A stretch of 35,007 nucleotides of DNA. Source: Armatimonadota bacterium (GTDB lineage: Bacteria; Armatimonadota; Chthonomonadetes; Chthonomonadales; CAJBBX01). The translations under genes were made by a program, and so were the position numbers. Below, one piece after another: positions 15,043 through 24,354 of this stretch (its first letter is position 1; every line of letters begins with the position of its first letter). The stretch lies in contig JAPLCQ010000144.1 in assembly GCA_026392115.1 (NCBI GenBank), forward strand, positions 1-35,007, written 5' to 3'. The notes under the pieces are model-generated. The model did no database searches and was not told the DNA's origin. It saw only the letters and a program-made list of their open reading frames with translations.

Positions 15043-16437
15043 CTACCGGGCGCCGCGCATGGCGGCTCGGGGCTGGTCCAGGTCCGGAGGCCTGACGCCC
15101 TCGGGCCGGTTGCGGCGCGCCGGGCGTACGGCGGCATCGGCCACCGGTTCGGCCACCGTCGCGCGGAGCGACGTGAAGCGCTCCTGCAGCACGGCGCGCT
15201 CCGGGCCGCGGCGGCGCACCGGCTTGTTTCCGGCAGAAGCGGGGCGCGGGGCCTGCTCGCGGGGCGCTCCCCAGTTCTCCAGGCTACCGGAGGGCGTATG
15301 CTCCTCCATTCCGTCCACCCGCACGCGGGGCAGGCGCTTGTTCACCAGCTTCTCGATCTGCTGCAGGAAGGGAATCTCCTCGCCGCAGACCAGCGAGATG
15401 GCCGCGCCCTGTGTTCCGGCTCGGCCCGTGCGGCCGATGCGGTGCACGTAGTCCTCGGGGACATTCGGCAGGTCGAAGTTGATGACGTGCGGCAACTGGT
15501 CGATATCCAGCCCCCGCGCGGCGATGTCCGTGGCTACCAGCACCCGCGCCCGGCCGGCCTTGAAGTCGCCCAGCGAGCGGATGCGCTGGTTCTGGCTGAG
15601 GCTGCCATGGATCGGCACGGCGTTGATGCCCGAGTGGTCCAGGTGCTTGGCCAGTTTGTCGGCGCCGTGGCGAGTGCGGACGAAGACGAGCGCACCGGCG
15701 CCGACCTCGTTGCCCAGCAGGTGGACCAGCAGGGCCTTCTTGCCCTCCTTGGTTGCCGGGTAGACGCACTGCTCCACCAGGTCGCTTTCCACGGTCTCCC
15801 GCGGAGCTTCCACGGTGGCAGGGTCGCGCAGCAGTCCGGCAGCCAGGCCGCGCACCTCGTCGGTGTAGGTCGCCGAGAAGAGGAGGCTCTGGCGCTGGGT
15901 CGGCAGGAGCTTGAGGACGCGGCGGATGTCGGGTAGGAAGCCCATGTCGAGCATCCGGTCCGCCTCGTCCAGCACCACGGTCTCCACGGCGCTCAGATCG
16001 ACGGAGCGACGCTCGGAGTGGTCCAGCAGGCGGCCGGGAGTGGCCACCAGGATGTCGACGCCGCGGGCCAGTGCGTCCAACTGGCCGCGCATGCCCACGC
16101 CGCCGTAGACGACCGCGGAGCGCACGGGCAGGAAGCGGCCGTACTCGCGGATGCTCTCTTCCACCTGTGCGGCCAGCTCGCGGGTGGGGGTGACGATGAG
16201 GGCGCGGATCATGCGGCGCCCGCGGCCCGTGGGCGGACCGCCTGCGGTGAGGCGCTGCAGGATCGGGAGCACGAAGCCCGCGGTCTTGCCTGTGCCGGTC
16301 TGTGCGCCGGCCATCACGTCGCGGCCCTGAAGCACCAGCGGGATGGCTTGCCACTGGATGGGGGTGGGCTCGGTGTAGCCGGCCTTGGCGACGGCGCGAA
16401 GCAGCTCGGGCCTGAGGCCGAGTTCGTCAAACGACAT
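15043..16437 (-). CDS. DEAD-box RNA helicase, RhlE-like
   Basis: A 464-aa ATP-dependent RNA helicase. Motifs appear in order: Q motif (F3 and GYTEPTPIQ, residues 20-28), Walker A AQTGTGKT (45-52), PTRELA, TPGR, DEAD, SAT, the second RecA domain with LVFVRTRHGADKLAKHL, ARGLDID and HRIGRTGRAG. A basic, Pro/Arg-rich tail of about 80 residues follows, typical of RhlE-like proteins and likely an RNA-binding tail. Such helicases remodel rRNA or mRNA structure and are often cold-induced. I start at ATG 16437 next to the Q motif; the frame continues upstream but without family similarity. AGGAG lies 12 nt upstream inside a small palindrome. The gene is monocistronic between the bidirectional terminator and the glycyl radical enzyme gene, 212 bp upstream. 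Confidence 0.93.
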   Translation of the reverse strand: MSFDELGLRPELLRAVAKAGYTEPTPIQWQAIPLVLQGRDVMAGAQTGTGKTAGFVLPILQRLTAGGPPTGRGRRMIRALIVTPTRELAAQVEESIREYGRFLPVRSAVVYGGVGMRGQLDALARGVDILVATPGRLLDHSERRSVDLSAVETVVLDEADRMLDMGFLPDIRRVLKLLPTQRQSLLFSATYTDEVRGLAAGLLRDPATVEAPRETVESDLVEQCVYPATKEGKKALLVHLLGNEVGAGALVFVRTRHGADKLAKHLDHSGINAVPIHGSLSQNQRIRSLGDFKAGRARVLVATDIAARGLDIDQLPHVINFDLPNVPEDYVHRIGRTGRAGTQGAAISLVCGEEIPFLQQIEKLVNKRLPRVRVDGMEEHTPSGSLENWGAPREQAPRPASAGNKPVRRRGPERAVLQERFTSLRATVAEPVADAAVRPARRNRPEGVRPPDLDQPRAAMRGAR

Positions 16438-16441
16438 GTTG

Positions 16442-16453
16442 GGAGAAATCTCC
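16442..16453 (-). promoter_or_regulatory. Palindrome covering the helicase Shine-Dalgarno sequence
   Basis: On the minus strand GGAGA-TT-TCTCC contains the only ribosome site for the helicase start at 16437. Folding as a 4- or 5-bp hairpin would hide it. The helix is short and would melt easily, so it could be a weak control point or chance. Confidence 0.35.
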
Positions 16454-16649
16454 TGAAGCTGTCCAAGCCCCGCGCAGAGGCGCAGGTCCGGCTTCGGACG
16501 CTTCGAGTTGGGTGCAAAGGTCGGGGCTGTCCAATGGGACGCCTCGAGCGAGCTGAGGGCGCAAACCGGGGTGCGACACGAAGCAGCGATGCACTGGGGA
16601 GGTACGTCACGCTTATTATGGCACATTCGGGCAGGTATTGCGCACGGGG

Positions 16650-18878
16650 CTACAGCCCGTGCTCCGTGCGCGCGATGATGGCCTCCTGCAGGTCCCGTTC
16701 CAGCGCCACAAACCGCGCCGAGAAGCCGCCGACCCGCACGACCAGGTTGGCGTGGGCCGCCGGGTCGGACTGGGCCGCGCGGAGGGCCGCGCCGTCGACC
16801 ACGTTCACCTGGAGCTGCTGCCCGCCCAGGCCGAAGTAGCCGGCGAAGAGTGCCGTGGCGCGGTCGATGGCGTCGGCGTCGTCAGGCCGGAGGGCGCTGG
16901 GCGAGAGCTTCAGGTTCAGGCAGAAGCCGCTGGTGGCCAGCCGCTGCGGCAGGCGCGCCGCGGAGCGGAGGAGGGCGGTGGGACCCACGCGGTCGCGACC
17001 CGGCGCGGCCCCGCAGGAGTCGGCGACGGTCTCGCCGGCGCGTCTGCCGTCGGCCCCGGCAGCCAGGTGCTTGCCGTATCCCGGTGCGCGCGTGAAGGTG
17101 CAGAGCCCGCCGGAGTAGCGGCCGCCGCGCCAGGTCGTGAGAGTGTTGAGGCAGTCGAAGTACCAGCCCAACACCTCGGCGGCCAGGGCGTCCACGTCCG
17201 GCAGGTCGTTGCCGAAGCGCGGCGCGCAGCTGCGGATGCGCCGCAGGAGGGGCTCGTCGCCGGCCCAGTCGCGGTCCATCGCCTCGACGAGGCCGGAGAG
17301 CGTGAGCGCACGCTCGTCGAAGACCAGCATCTGGATGGCGGCCAGCGCGTCGGCCGTGTTGGCCACTCCCTCGGTCAGGAACTGGCCATGGTTGTAGAGC
17401 GCCCCGCCGCGCTTCATGTCCCGCCCGCGGCCGATGCAGTCCGCCAGGAAGAGGGACCGGTAAAGGTGCGGCGCGCTCGCGGCGATCACCTCCTGGAAGA
17501 CGTTGGCCCGCCGGGTGAGGAGCCGCGTGGCGTGCTCGATGTGGATGCGGACCTGCTCCTTGAGCCGGCCAAGGCTGGTGATGGAGGCCGCGGGCGCCGT
17601 CTTCGGGCCGACCTGCCTGGCGGTCACAGGGCTGCGGCCCTCGTGCAATGCCAGCTCCAGGCACTTGGCGAGGTTCAGCTCGCCGTCCTCCAAGCCCATG
17701 TGGCTCATGCCCTGGATGTCCACCTGCATGCAGCCGTTCATGGCGTAGTTGCGGGCATGCTCCAGCGGGATGCCCAGGTCGGTCAGGGCGGGGACGAGCG
17801 TGTCGTCGTTGTATAGCGCGGGCATGCCGGCGCCCAGCGCGATCACCTCGGTGCAGCGTCGCCGCAGGGCCGGGTCAGATCCCGCGAAGAGCCGCACGCT
17901 CAGGTTCGGCGCCTCGCGGCGGTGCTTGGCCTGCAGGTCGAGGAAGGCGAACGAGAGGGCGTTGGCGGCGTCGCGGCCGTCGGCCGTCTGGCCGCCCAGG
18001 CAGACGTTCCAGCTGCGGCACGCCACGAACCGCCCCCAGAGCGCGTCCAGCACGGCCATGGCCGAGGCGGCTCGCCGGGCGTCGGTCTCGCCCGATTCGG
18101 AGGCGAGGAAGGGGTAGAGGAACTGGTCGATGCGGCCAGGCGAGTCGGTTTCGTCCAGCACATGGAGCATCCAGAGGAGCTGCACGGCCTCGCGCATATC
18201 GCGCGCGCCGCTTCGCGAGACGTGGCGGCAGGTGCGGCCGACCTCGGCGAAGTGGCGCGCGTCGTCGGGGTCGGCGGCTTCGGAGGCCAGGGCCTCGGCG
18301 AGCGCCGCGTGGGCTGCGATGAAGTCGCCGATGCCGCGGGCCACATGCAGAGCGCCGCGCCGCCAATCGATCTCGGCGTCGTCGGCCCCGGCCGACCGCG
18401 CGGCCTCCTCGGCGGCTTCCAGACGGGCGACGACGGCGCCGATGCCGTCGCGCAGCGGCTCCTCGTAGCCCAGGATCGCATGGCCGCCCCAGCCTCCGCC
18501 CCAGCCGAACGAGGGCTCGTCCATGGCCTCGCGCTCCTCCGGCGAGAAGCGCGCCAGGATCGCCTCGGCGAAGCGCGCCCCCGTGGTGCGGGGCGCCCAG
18601 AGCGCGATGGCCGCGCGGGCCTCGTCCATCTCGGCGCCCGAAAGGTCGGCCGGCGGCTCGCCCTCGCAGGTGAGCCCGCCGACGCCCATGCGGACCAGCG
18701 ACCGCGAGCCCGGCATGCCCGCGAGCAGGCAGTCGGGCACAACCACGGGCTTCCGAGCCCGCCACTCCTCGGCCCACGCCCAACCCAGAGCCTCATCGTG
18801 CCCCATGCCCTGCGCTTCGGCCCACGCATGGGCGCGGATGAAGGAGAAGCGGGGATCGGCTTGGCTCGTCGGCGACAT
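16650..18878 (-). CDS. Glycyl radical enzyme (pyruvate formate-lyase superfamily), atypical active site
   Basis: A 742-aa enzyme of the glycyl radical superfamily, which uses a protein radical to start C-C, C-N or C-O chemistry. The C-terminal radical loop is VRVGGFSARFVAL, with Gly718 as the radical site. The active-site loop is MNGCMQVDI, with Cys383. In most dehydratases and lyases of the family the residue two after Cys is Glu (GCxE); here it is Gln385. The start ATG 18878 is 7 nt after GGAGG. The middle region (GGQTADGRDAANALSFAFLD) is also typical of the family. Such enzymes need a radical-SAM activase; none is encoded in this window. The gene appears monocistronic. Substrate unknown; the Gln makes a standard diol-dehydratase or choline-lyase assignment unsafe. 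Confidence 0.88.
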   Translation of the reverse strand: MSPTSQADPRFSFIRAHAWAEAQGMGHDEALGWAWAEEWRARKPVVVPDCLLAGMPGSRSLVRMGVGGLTCEGEPPADLSGAEMDEARAAIALWAPRTTGARFAEAILARFSPEEREAMDEPSFGWGGGWGGHAILGYEEPLRDGIGAVVARLEAAEEAARSAGADDAEIDWRRGALHVARGIGDFIAAHAALAEALASEAADPDDARHFAEVGRTCRHVSRSGARDMREAVQLLWMLHVLDETDSPGRIDQFLYPFLASESGETDARRAASAMAVLDALWGRFVACRSWNVCLGGQTADGRDAANALSFAFLDLQAKHRREAPNLSVRLFAGSDPALRRRCTEVIALGAGMPALYNDDTLVPALTDLGIPLEHARNYAMNGCMQVDIQGMSHMGLEDGELNLAKCLELALHEGRSPVTARQVGPKTAPAASITSLGRLKEQVRIHIEHATRLLTRRANVFQEVIAASAPHLYRSLFLADCIGRGRDMKRGGALYNHGQFLTEGVANTADALAAIQMLVFDERALTLSGLVEAMDRDWAGDEPLLRRIRSCAPRFGNDLPDVDALAAEVLGWYFDCLNTLTTWRGGRYSGGLCTFTRAPGYGKHLAAGADGRRAGETVADSCGAAPGRDRVGPTALLRSAARLPQRLATSGFCLNLKLSPSALRPDDADAIDRATALFAGYFGLGGQQLQVNVVDGAALRAAQSDPAAHANLVVRVGGFSARFVALERDLQEAIIARTEHGL

Positions 18879-19007
18879 GGGCGGCCTCCACGGTCTGTGC
18901 GCCGCGCGGGCGCTCAAAGGCATTCTACCTTCGCCGGGTCGAGGGGCGGGCGTTCATCCGTGGGTCGCGGACCGGCTTGCACACCCCCGGCCCGCCTGAA
19001 GCGGTAG

Positions 19008-19211
19008 GGCTCCAATCCGGCGGCAGCGGCCTCGGGGCTGGAGGAGCAGCCGGGGATCGTCAACTACCTCATCGGCGGAGACCCGAAGCAGTGGCGCACC
19101 AACGTCCCCACCTGCTCCCGCGTGAAGGTGGCGGGGGGCTACCCCGGCGTCGACCTGGTTACCCACGGCGCGCCCACGGTGACCGCGCCGACCGCGGGCG
19201 GGCCCGACTAG
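19008..19211 (+). pseudogene. Remnant of an SBBP/DUF7948-type surface protein gene
   Basis: In the plus frame ending at TAG 19209-19211 the translation contains LEEQPGIVNYLIG, GDPKQWRTNVPT and YPGVDLV. These are the hallmark stretches of the N-terminal domain that precedes beta-propeller (SBBP) repeats in large secreted proteins. There is no start codon: an in-frame stop lies at 19005-19007. The protein breaks off at the point where the domain normally continues. It is therefore a short decayed fragment of a much longer gene lost here, in the 414-bp gap between the glycyl radical enzyme and the histidine kinase genes. Confidence 0.65.
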
Positions 19212-19228
19212 CCGCCACCGGCGATTGG

Positions 19229-19291
19229 GGGGGGCGGTCTTCGTCGGACTGGTCGGGCTCGTCGGACGAGTCGGACGTCGATCCGCCCCCC
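19229..19291. repeat. Inverted repeat enclosing four 9-bp tandem units
   Basis: GGGGGGCGG (19229-19237) and CCGCCCCCC (19283-19291) are perfect 9-bp arms. Between them lie four units of 9 bp with core GTCGG: CGTCGGACT, GGTCGGGCT, CGTCGGACG and AGTCGGACG (19242-19277). The structure abuts the stop of the histidine kinase gene and could act as its terminator. Similar GTCGGAC-type short repeats occur in other high-GC environmental genomes (recollection, not searched). Confidence 0.6.
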
Positions 19292-19292
19292 T

Positions 19293-21659
19293 TCAGCCCC
19301 TGACGCCGGCCTGGCGCCGGGGCCTCCACACCTCGAGCTTCTCGCGCAGCTCCTGCAGCCTGACCGGCTTGGAGACGTAGTCGTCCATGCCGGCCTCGAT
19401 GCACTTCTCCCGGTATCCGTCCATGGCGTGCGCCGTCATGGCGATGACCGGAACGTAGCCGCCGGTTTCACGCTCGGTGCGCCGTATCTCGGCCGTGGTC
19501 TCAAACCCGTTCATCCCGGGCATCTGCACGTCCATCAGTACCACGTCGAACGTGGATCGCTTCAGTGCCGCGAGCGCATCGGAGCCGCTGGACGCGGCTT
19601 CCGCCCGACATCCGAGGCGTTCCAACTGCCGTGCCGCCACCCTCTGGTTCACGGCGTTGTCCTCCACGAGCAGCACGTACAGGCCGAGCGGCGCCGGCTC
19701 GGCCGGGCTCGGCGCAGGCGTTGGCGGTGCGGTTCCGGCCTCTTTGCGGCCACCCAGCGCCGCCACCAGCGTCTCGCGCAGGTGCGACTGCCGGACCGGC
19801 TTGGTCAGGCAGGCGGCGAAGCCGGGCCCGCCGGCGTCGGCGTCCGGGTCGCGCGGGCCCATGGAGGACATGAGCACGATCGGGATGGATGCCAGTCTCG
19901 GGTCTTCCGCCATCGCCCGGGCGACGTCCATTCCGTCCATATCGGGCATCTGCATGTCCAGCAGGACCAGCGAGTAGGCGTCGGGCCTGGCGCGCAGCAC
20001 GGACAGCGCTTCGGGGCCGCCCGGCGCCTGGGCGGGCCGGCATCCCCACGAGAGCAGTTGGGCGAGCAGAATCCGGCGATTGGTCGCGTTGTCATCCACG
20101 ACCAGCACCGGTAGGGCGGCGAGCGCGGCCGGTCTGTCGGACGCGTCGCCGCCGGCGGCGTGGCGGGGCAGCTCCAGCTCGATCCAGAAGGTGCTGCCCC
20201 GGCCCGGCTCGCTCTCCATGCCGATGCGGCCGCCGAGCAGCTCCACGAGTTGCCGTGAGATGGCGAGGCCCAGACCCGTCCCGCCGTACCTGCGCGTGGT
20301 GCTGCCATCGGCCTGCGTGAAGCTGTCGAAGATGGCGGCGTGCCGGTCCGCCGGGATGCCGACCCCGGTGTCTCGGACCGATATGCGGAAGTGCGCGTGG
20401 CTGGGCGTCTGGTCGAGGAGGCGCGCCTCCATGGCGACCTCGCCCACATGGGTGAACTTGATGGCATTGCCCACCAGGTTCGTCAGCACCTGCCGCAACC
20501 GGCCGGGATCCCCCCTGAGGAAGTCGGGGAAGTCATCCGGCGTCACGCAGGTGAGCTCGATGCCGGCCTCCCACGCCTTTGGTGCGAGCAGGTCGGCGAC
20601 GTCCTCCATCAACCTCCGCAGGTGGAAGTCGGTCACCTCGAGGGTCAGCTTGCCCGCCTCGATCTTGCTGAAGTCGAGGATGTCGTTGATCACCGTGAGG
20701 AGTGCGTCGGCGCTGCCCTGGATCGTCTCCGTGATGTTCCTCTGCTCAGGGCTCTGCTGCGTCTCGAGGAGCATTCCGGTCATGCCGATGATCCCGTTCA
20801 TCGGCGTGCGGATCTCGTGGCTCATATTGGCCAGGAACTCCGACTTTACGCGGGACGCCTGCAGCGCCTGGTCCCGGGCCTCGGAAAGCTGGCCGAGCGC
20901 ACTGGTGAGAGTCTCCTCCGCGCGCTTCCGGTCCGCAATCTCCGCGCTCAGCGAGGCATCGCGCCGCTCCACCTGCGACAGCATCTCGTTGAAGGAGGTC
21001 ACGAGCGTGCCCACCTCGTCGCGGCTGTCGCTCCGCACACGGGTGGAGTAGTCCTTCCTCAGCGCGACCTCGTTCGCGGCCTCGGCGAGGAGCAGGATCG
21101 GCTGCGCGATGATCCGCTGGAAGAAGAACGACAGCCGATATGCGACCGCCAGGGCGACGATCAGGATAGCGACCACGATCCAGACGGTGCGCTGGAACCG
21201 CTCCTGCCCGGCCTTCAGGTCGGACCGCAGGTAGACCGTGCCGATGGTCTTGCCGCCGACCTGTACCGGTCGCACGCACTCCAGGTAGCCCGGCTTGAAC
21301 TGGTACGGCAACGCCGGCGGCGGCGACGGGAAGCGAAACCCCGTCTGGCCGCGCCGCACATACCGCGCCACCGGTCGTCCGAGGGAGTTGTAGAGGCATG
21401 CTGCGACGATGTGCGGGTCCGAGTCCAACACGGCCAGCGTGTCGTTTGCGCCCTTCTCGTCGGCGAAGGCCAGCGCGGCGGTGCAGCTGTCCGCCGTGAC
21501 GGCGGCCTGCGTGCTCAGGTTGCGGATCAGGTCCCGGCGGAAGACGACGGCGGCTTCGGTGACCAGCGCGGCGGAGACGAGAGCCAGCACGACCGCGCTG
21601 GTACACATGAGCGCGGCGGTCAGCTTCTTCTGGATCGGCAGTTCCCGGAAGGACCTCAT
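19293..21659 (-). CDS. Hybrid sensor histidine kinase with two receiver domains
   Basis: A 788-aa inner-membrane kinase. Domain order: TM1 (about 13-35), a periplasmic CHASE8-like sensor (about 36-155), TM2 (157-175), HAMP (176-230), coiled coil (230-270), HisKA with phospho-His281 ([15 protein letters not shown]), HATPase_c with N box ([19 protein letters not shown]), G1 (DTGVGIP) and G2 ([10 protein letters not shown]). It ends with two receivers: the first has acidic DD near 522 and Asp568, the second has ED near 666 and Asp710. No HPt domain is present, so phosphotransfer needs a partner encoded elsewhere. The ATG at 21659 lies 1 nt after the stop of the YfiR-like gene, so it is co-translated. 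With the receptor and YfiR it forms an envelope sensing unit. The output is unknown: no DNA-binding or GGDEF domain. Confidence 0.93.
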   Translation of the reverse strand: MRSFRELPIQKKLTAALMCTSAVVLALVSAALVTEAAVVFRRDLIRNLSTQAAVTADSCTAALAFADEKGANDTLAVLDSDPHIVAACLYNSLGRPVARYVRRGQTGFRFPSPPPALPYQFKPGYLECVRPVQVGGKTIGTVYLRSDLKAGQERFQRTVWIVVAILIVALAVAYRLSFFFQRIIAQPILLLAEAANEVALRKDYSTRVRSDSRDEVGTLVTSFNEMLSQVERRDASLSAEIADRKRAEETLTSALGQLSEARDQALQASRVKSEFLANMSHEIRTPMNGIIGMTGMLLETQQSPEQRNITETIQGSADALLTVINDILDFSKIEAGKLTLEVTDFHLRRLMEDVADLLAPKAWEAGIELTCVTPDDFPDFLRGDPGRLRQVLTNLVGNAIKFTHVGEVAMEARLLDQTPSHAHFRISVRDTGVGIPADRHAAIFDSFTQADGSTTRRYGGTGLGLAISRQLVELLGGRIGMESEPGRGSTFWIELELPRHAAGGDASDRPAALAALPVLVVDDNATNRRILLAQLLSWGCRPAQAPGGPEALSVLRARPDAYSLVLLDMQMPDMDGMDVARAMAEDPRLASIPIVLMSSMGPRDPDADAGGPGFAACLTKPVRQSHLRETLVAALGGRKEAGTAPPTPAPSPAEPAPLGLYVLLVEDNAVNQRVAARQLERLGCRAEAASSGSDALAALKRSTFDVVLMDVQMPGMNGFETTAEIRRTERETGGYVPVIAMTAHAMDGYREKCIEAGMDDYVSKPVRLQELREKLEVWRPRRQAGVRG

Positions 21660-21660
21660 C

Positions 21661-22278
21661 TCATGCGCCGATCACGCGTCGAGCCACCTTCAGCAGGCGT
21701 CCGCTCGGCCTGATGCCGGACTTGGACGCGGCGGACAGGTTCACCTCGAAGCCGACCCGGCGCTCGACCACCACGAGCCGAATCATGCCGCCGGACCCGA
21801 GGAACTGCTCGCTTTCGCCGACGGTGAGGACCGGCGATCCGCGCAGATCGGACAGAACGTCGGCGTGCCGCGCGAGCTCGGACGTGCCGACGAAGAGGAT
21901 GTGGCAGGCCCTCATCTGGTCGAGCCCAGTGACGCGGCGGTAGACCATCGGGTGGCCGTTGATGGTCTCGCCGCGGATCGTGCTCTCCAGCCGTCCGGCA
22001 AACGGGTCCTCGCCGAGGACGCCGACGACGAACGGCGAGCCGGCTGTCGGAAACGCGGAGGCCGGCCACGACACGAACCCCGCGAAGTTGTACAGGAATG
22101 CCGCCTTGACATCGTATTCAGAGGCGACGCGAGGGGCCTGCGCAACGACCGGGGTGGTTGCGGCGGCCGCCATGACCATGAACGCCACCATGGCGAGGAG
22201 TGCGCGGACAGGCGCGGACGGCGCCCAACCGTCGTCTCGCCGGCGCCGTCCGATATGGGGCATATCGCGTAGCTGCAT
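21661..22278 (-). CDS. YfiR-family periplasmic protein (DUF4154)
   Basis: A 205-aa protein with a long N-terminal signal or anchor ([21 protein letters not shown]). The mature part follows the DUF4154 pattern closely: [58 protein letters not shown] and [14 protein letters not shown]. In Pseudomonas, YfiR is a periplasmic repressor of the diguanylate cyclase YfiN. Here the partner is a histidine kinase, so the protein may damp or trigger its CHASE8 domain instead; that is inference. The gene is 12 bp downstream of the TonB receptor and 1 bp upstream of the kinase. ATG 22278 is used; a second Met at residue 6 is possible. No strong ribosome site. Confidence 0.88.
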   Translation of the reverse strand: MQLRDMPHIGRRRRDDGWAPSAPVRALLAMVAFMVMAAAATTPVVAQAPRVASEYDVKAAFLYNFAGFVSWPASAFPTAGSPFVVGVLGEDPFAGRLESTIRGETINGHPMVYRRVTGLDQMRACHILFVGTSELARHADVLSDLRGSPVLTVGESEQFLGSGGMIRLVVVERRVGFEVNLSAASKSGIRPSGRLLKVARRVIGA

Positions 22279-22290
22279 GCTCGGTTGTCC

Positions 22291-24354
22291 CTACAGCCTG
22301 CGGGTCATCTTGAGCTGAAAGGTACGGCCGTCCTGGCGAATCGCGTCTTGCTGGAAATCCTCCGGCACCGGGTCGGCGTAGTGCGTGTCGAGCAGGTTGC
22401 GGATGCTTAGCGACATCTCGGTGCGTCCCGCGAGCCGCGCGCGGGAGAGCGTCAGGTTCGCTACGGCGTACGCCCCGCAGTCGCCGCCGCGGGCCGTCTT
22501 CCGGCTTCCAACGGCCTGCAGCTCGAACCCGAGCGTGAGCCCGCCGGTGATCGGGGATGCCAGACCGAGCTGCATCAGGTGCATGGGCGAGTTGCTGAGC
22601 CGCGCCCTGGTCGTTGTGTCGGCGCCATCGGCGAACGTGTAGCTCAGCCGTCCGCGAAGCCCGTTCGCCCACCTGCCCTGGACCTCGAACTCCGCGCCGC
22701 GCGTGCGTGCGCCGCCAAGGTTGTCGTTGTAGAACTCGTCGGTCGCCGGATCGTAGGCCTGGCCGATCAGGCGTCCGATGTCGCTGAGGAAGAGCGAGGC
22801 GTTGGCCCGAAGGTGCGCGTTCAGGCCGTGTTCCACGGCGAGCTCCAGTGCGCGGGTCGTCTCCGGCTGCAGGTTCGGGTTCGACCGATAACCGGGCATG
22901 ATATTGCCGTACTCGTAGTAGTTCGGCGCGCGGACGGCCTGGCCGTAGAGCAGCTTCACCGTCGTGTCGTGGCCGGCGCTCTGGATCAGCGCCGCCCGCG
23001 GCGTCACCGTGCTGCGGAACCGGCTGAACCAGTCATACCTGAGGCCCGCGTTCAGGGCGAGCCCGGCGGTCAGCGGGACCATGTCCTGGAAGTAGGCGCC
23101 GGCCGTCCGTGCGCTGTCGTGGTTGTCGCGCCAGGTGAAGGCCGGGTCGACGTCGATGTTCCTGAGGTGGAGCAGCGGGTCCCATCGGAACTCGGCGCCC
23201 AGCATCACTTCGTGCTTGCGCCACAGCGTCTTGCTAACCTGGGCCTCCGCGCCGAGGCTGCGGGCCGTGTCCAGTTCGATGTTCAGCGTTCGGTCGCCCA
23301 GGAGCGGCGGCACGCTGTAGTTGTACTCATAGGGGAACTGCTGTCGCCCGGCGTAGTGGTCGTAGTAGGCCCGCACGCGTAAATCCAGCTGGTTGGCGTA
23401 CTCGTGGTCATACCGCAGGTCGACGAACGCCCGTTCGTCTGCGGTGGTATAGGTCGGATCGCCGAAGAGGGTGCCGTACGGCGCGTTGGGCACGTGCTTG
23501 TTGCGGCGGCCATAGACGGCGGCCAGGGCGTAGTCGCCGCGGCGCACTTCGCCGAACAGGCTGCCGCCCGACTCGCCGTTCATGTTCTCGGCGACGCCGC
23601 CGTTCACGGCCTCGAACTCGGGGTAGAAGAGGCGGCGGGGTCCGGCGCTCCCTGCGAGCGTGCCCGAGAGGGTGACTTCCGCCCCGCCCTCAAGCTGGTT
23701 GCCATAGGTCAGACGGCCGTTGGCGGTGCGGTATGTGCCGCCGCTTGCCGACAGCTCGGTTCCGCCGATGTCGCCGCCTCGGCGCGTGACCACGTTGATG
23801 ACGGCGAAGAAGGCGTTGTTCCCGTAGAGCGAAGACGCGGGCCCTCGGATGACCTCGATTCTCTCGACCAGCGCGAGGTCCAGCGGGAACTCCGTGCCGG
23901 CGAAGTTGCTGTCGTAGACGGCGTCGTTGATGCGGTGCCCGTTGATCGTGACCGGCGTGCGGCCGCCGAAGTCGCCGGGCCGGTTGAAGCCGCGAACGCC
24001 GATGAAGTCGTAGGCCCGGTCGTTCGTCACATAGAGCCCGTGCACGCTCCTCAGCGCATCGGCAAGGGTGCGGTAGCCGAACTGCCGGATGTCCTCGCGC
24101 GTGATGATCGTGACGGACGACGGCGCCTCGGTGGTCCTTTGGGCGCGCTGGGAGGCGCCGTAGACGACGCCGACCTCGACCTGGGTGAGGTCCTCCAGAC
24201 TGAGCCGCTTCAGCGGGGCAGGCGAAACCGGCTGAGGTTGCGCGGCGGGTTGCGGACGGGCAGCCGTTGCGGCGCCTATGGCGAGGAGGGAGGCTAACAG
24301 ACGGCCCAGCACACGCCTGCGCAACGACCGGTCCGGCTGTGCTGAAGTGGTCAT
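22291..24354 (-). CDS. TonB-dependent outer-membrane receptor
   Basis: A 687-aa beta-barrel receptor. After a signal peptide (VLGRLLASLLAIGAATAA) comes a Pro/Gln-rich linker and LSLEDLTQVEVGVVYGASQ, which precedes the plug domain (SSVTIITREDIRQFGYRTL, VEVIRGPASSLYGNNAFF-like stretch near 165-185). The rest alternates beta-strands with aromatic girdles and ends FQLKMTRRL. Plug and barrel lengths are normal for colicin I/vitamin B12-type receptors. TonB, ExbB and ExbD are not in the window. It leads the operon with YfiR and the hybrid kinase, suggesting transport coupled to signalling. Substrate unknown; I found no cobalamin riboswitch signature upstream. The start at 24354 has GGGGGGAAG about 10 nt upstream. 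Confidence 0.92.
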   Translation of the reverse strand: MTTSAQPDRSLRRRVLGRLLASLLAIGAATAARPQPAAQPQPVSPAPLKRLSLEDLTQVEVGVVYGASQRAQRTTEAPSSVTIITREDIRQFGYRTLADALRSVHGLYVTNDRAYDFIGVRGFNRPGDFGGRTPVTINGHRINDAVYDSNFAGTEFPLDLALVERIEVIRGPASSLYGNNAFFAVINVVTRRGGDIGGTELSASGGTYRTANGRLTYGNQLEGGAEVTLSGTLAGSAGPRRLFYPEFEAVNGGVAENMNGESGGSLFGEVRRGDYALAAVYGRRNKHVPNAPYGTLFGDPTYTTADERAFVDLRYDHEYANQLDLRVRAYYDHYAGRQQFPYEYNYSVPPLLGDRTLNIELDTARSLGAEAQVSKTLWRKHEVMLGAEFRWDPLLHLRNIDVDPAFTWRDNHDSARTAGAYFQDMVPLTAGLALNAGLRYDWFSRFRSTVTPRAALIQSAGHDTTVKLLYGQAVRAPNYYEYGNIMPGYRSNPNLQPETTRALELAVEHGLNAHLRANASLFLSDIGRLIGQAYDPATDEFYNDNLGGARTRGAEFEVQGRWANGLRGRLSYTFADGADTTTRARLSNSPMHLMQLGLASPITGGLTLGFELQAVGSRKTARGGDCGAYAVANLTLSRARLAGRTEMSLSIRNLLDTHYADPVPEDFQQDAIRQDGRTFQLKMTRRL

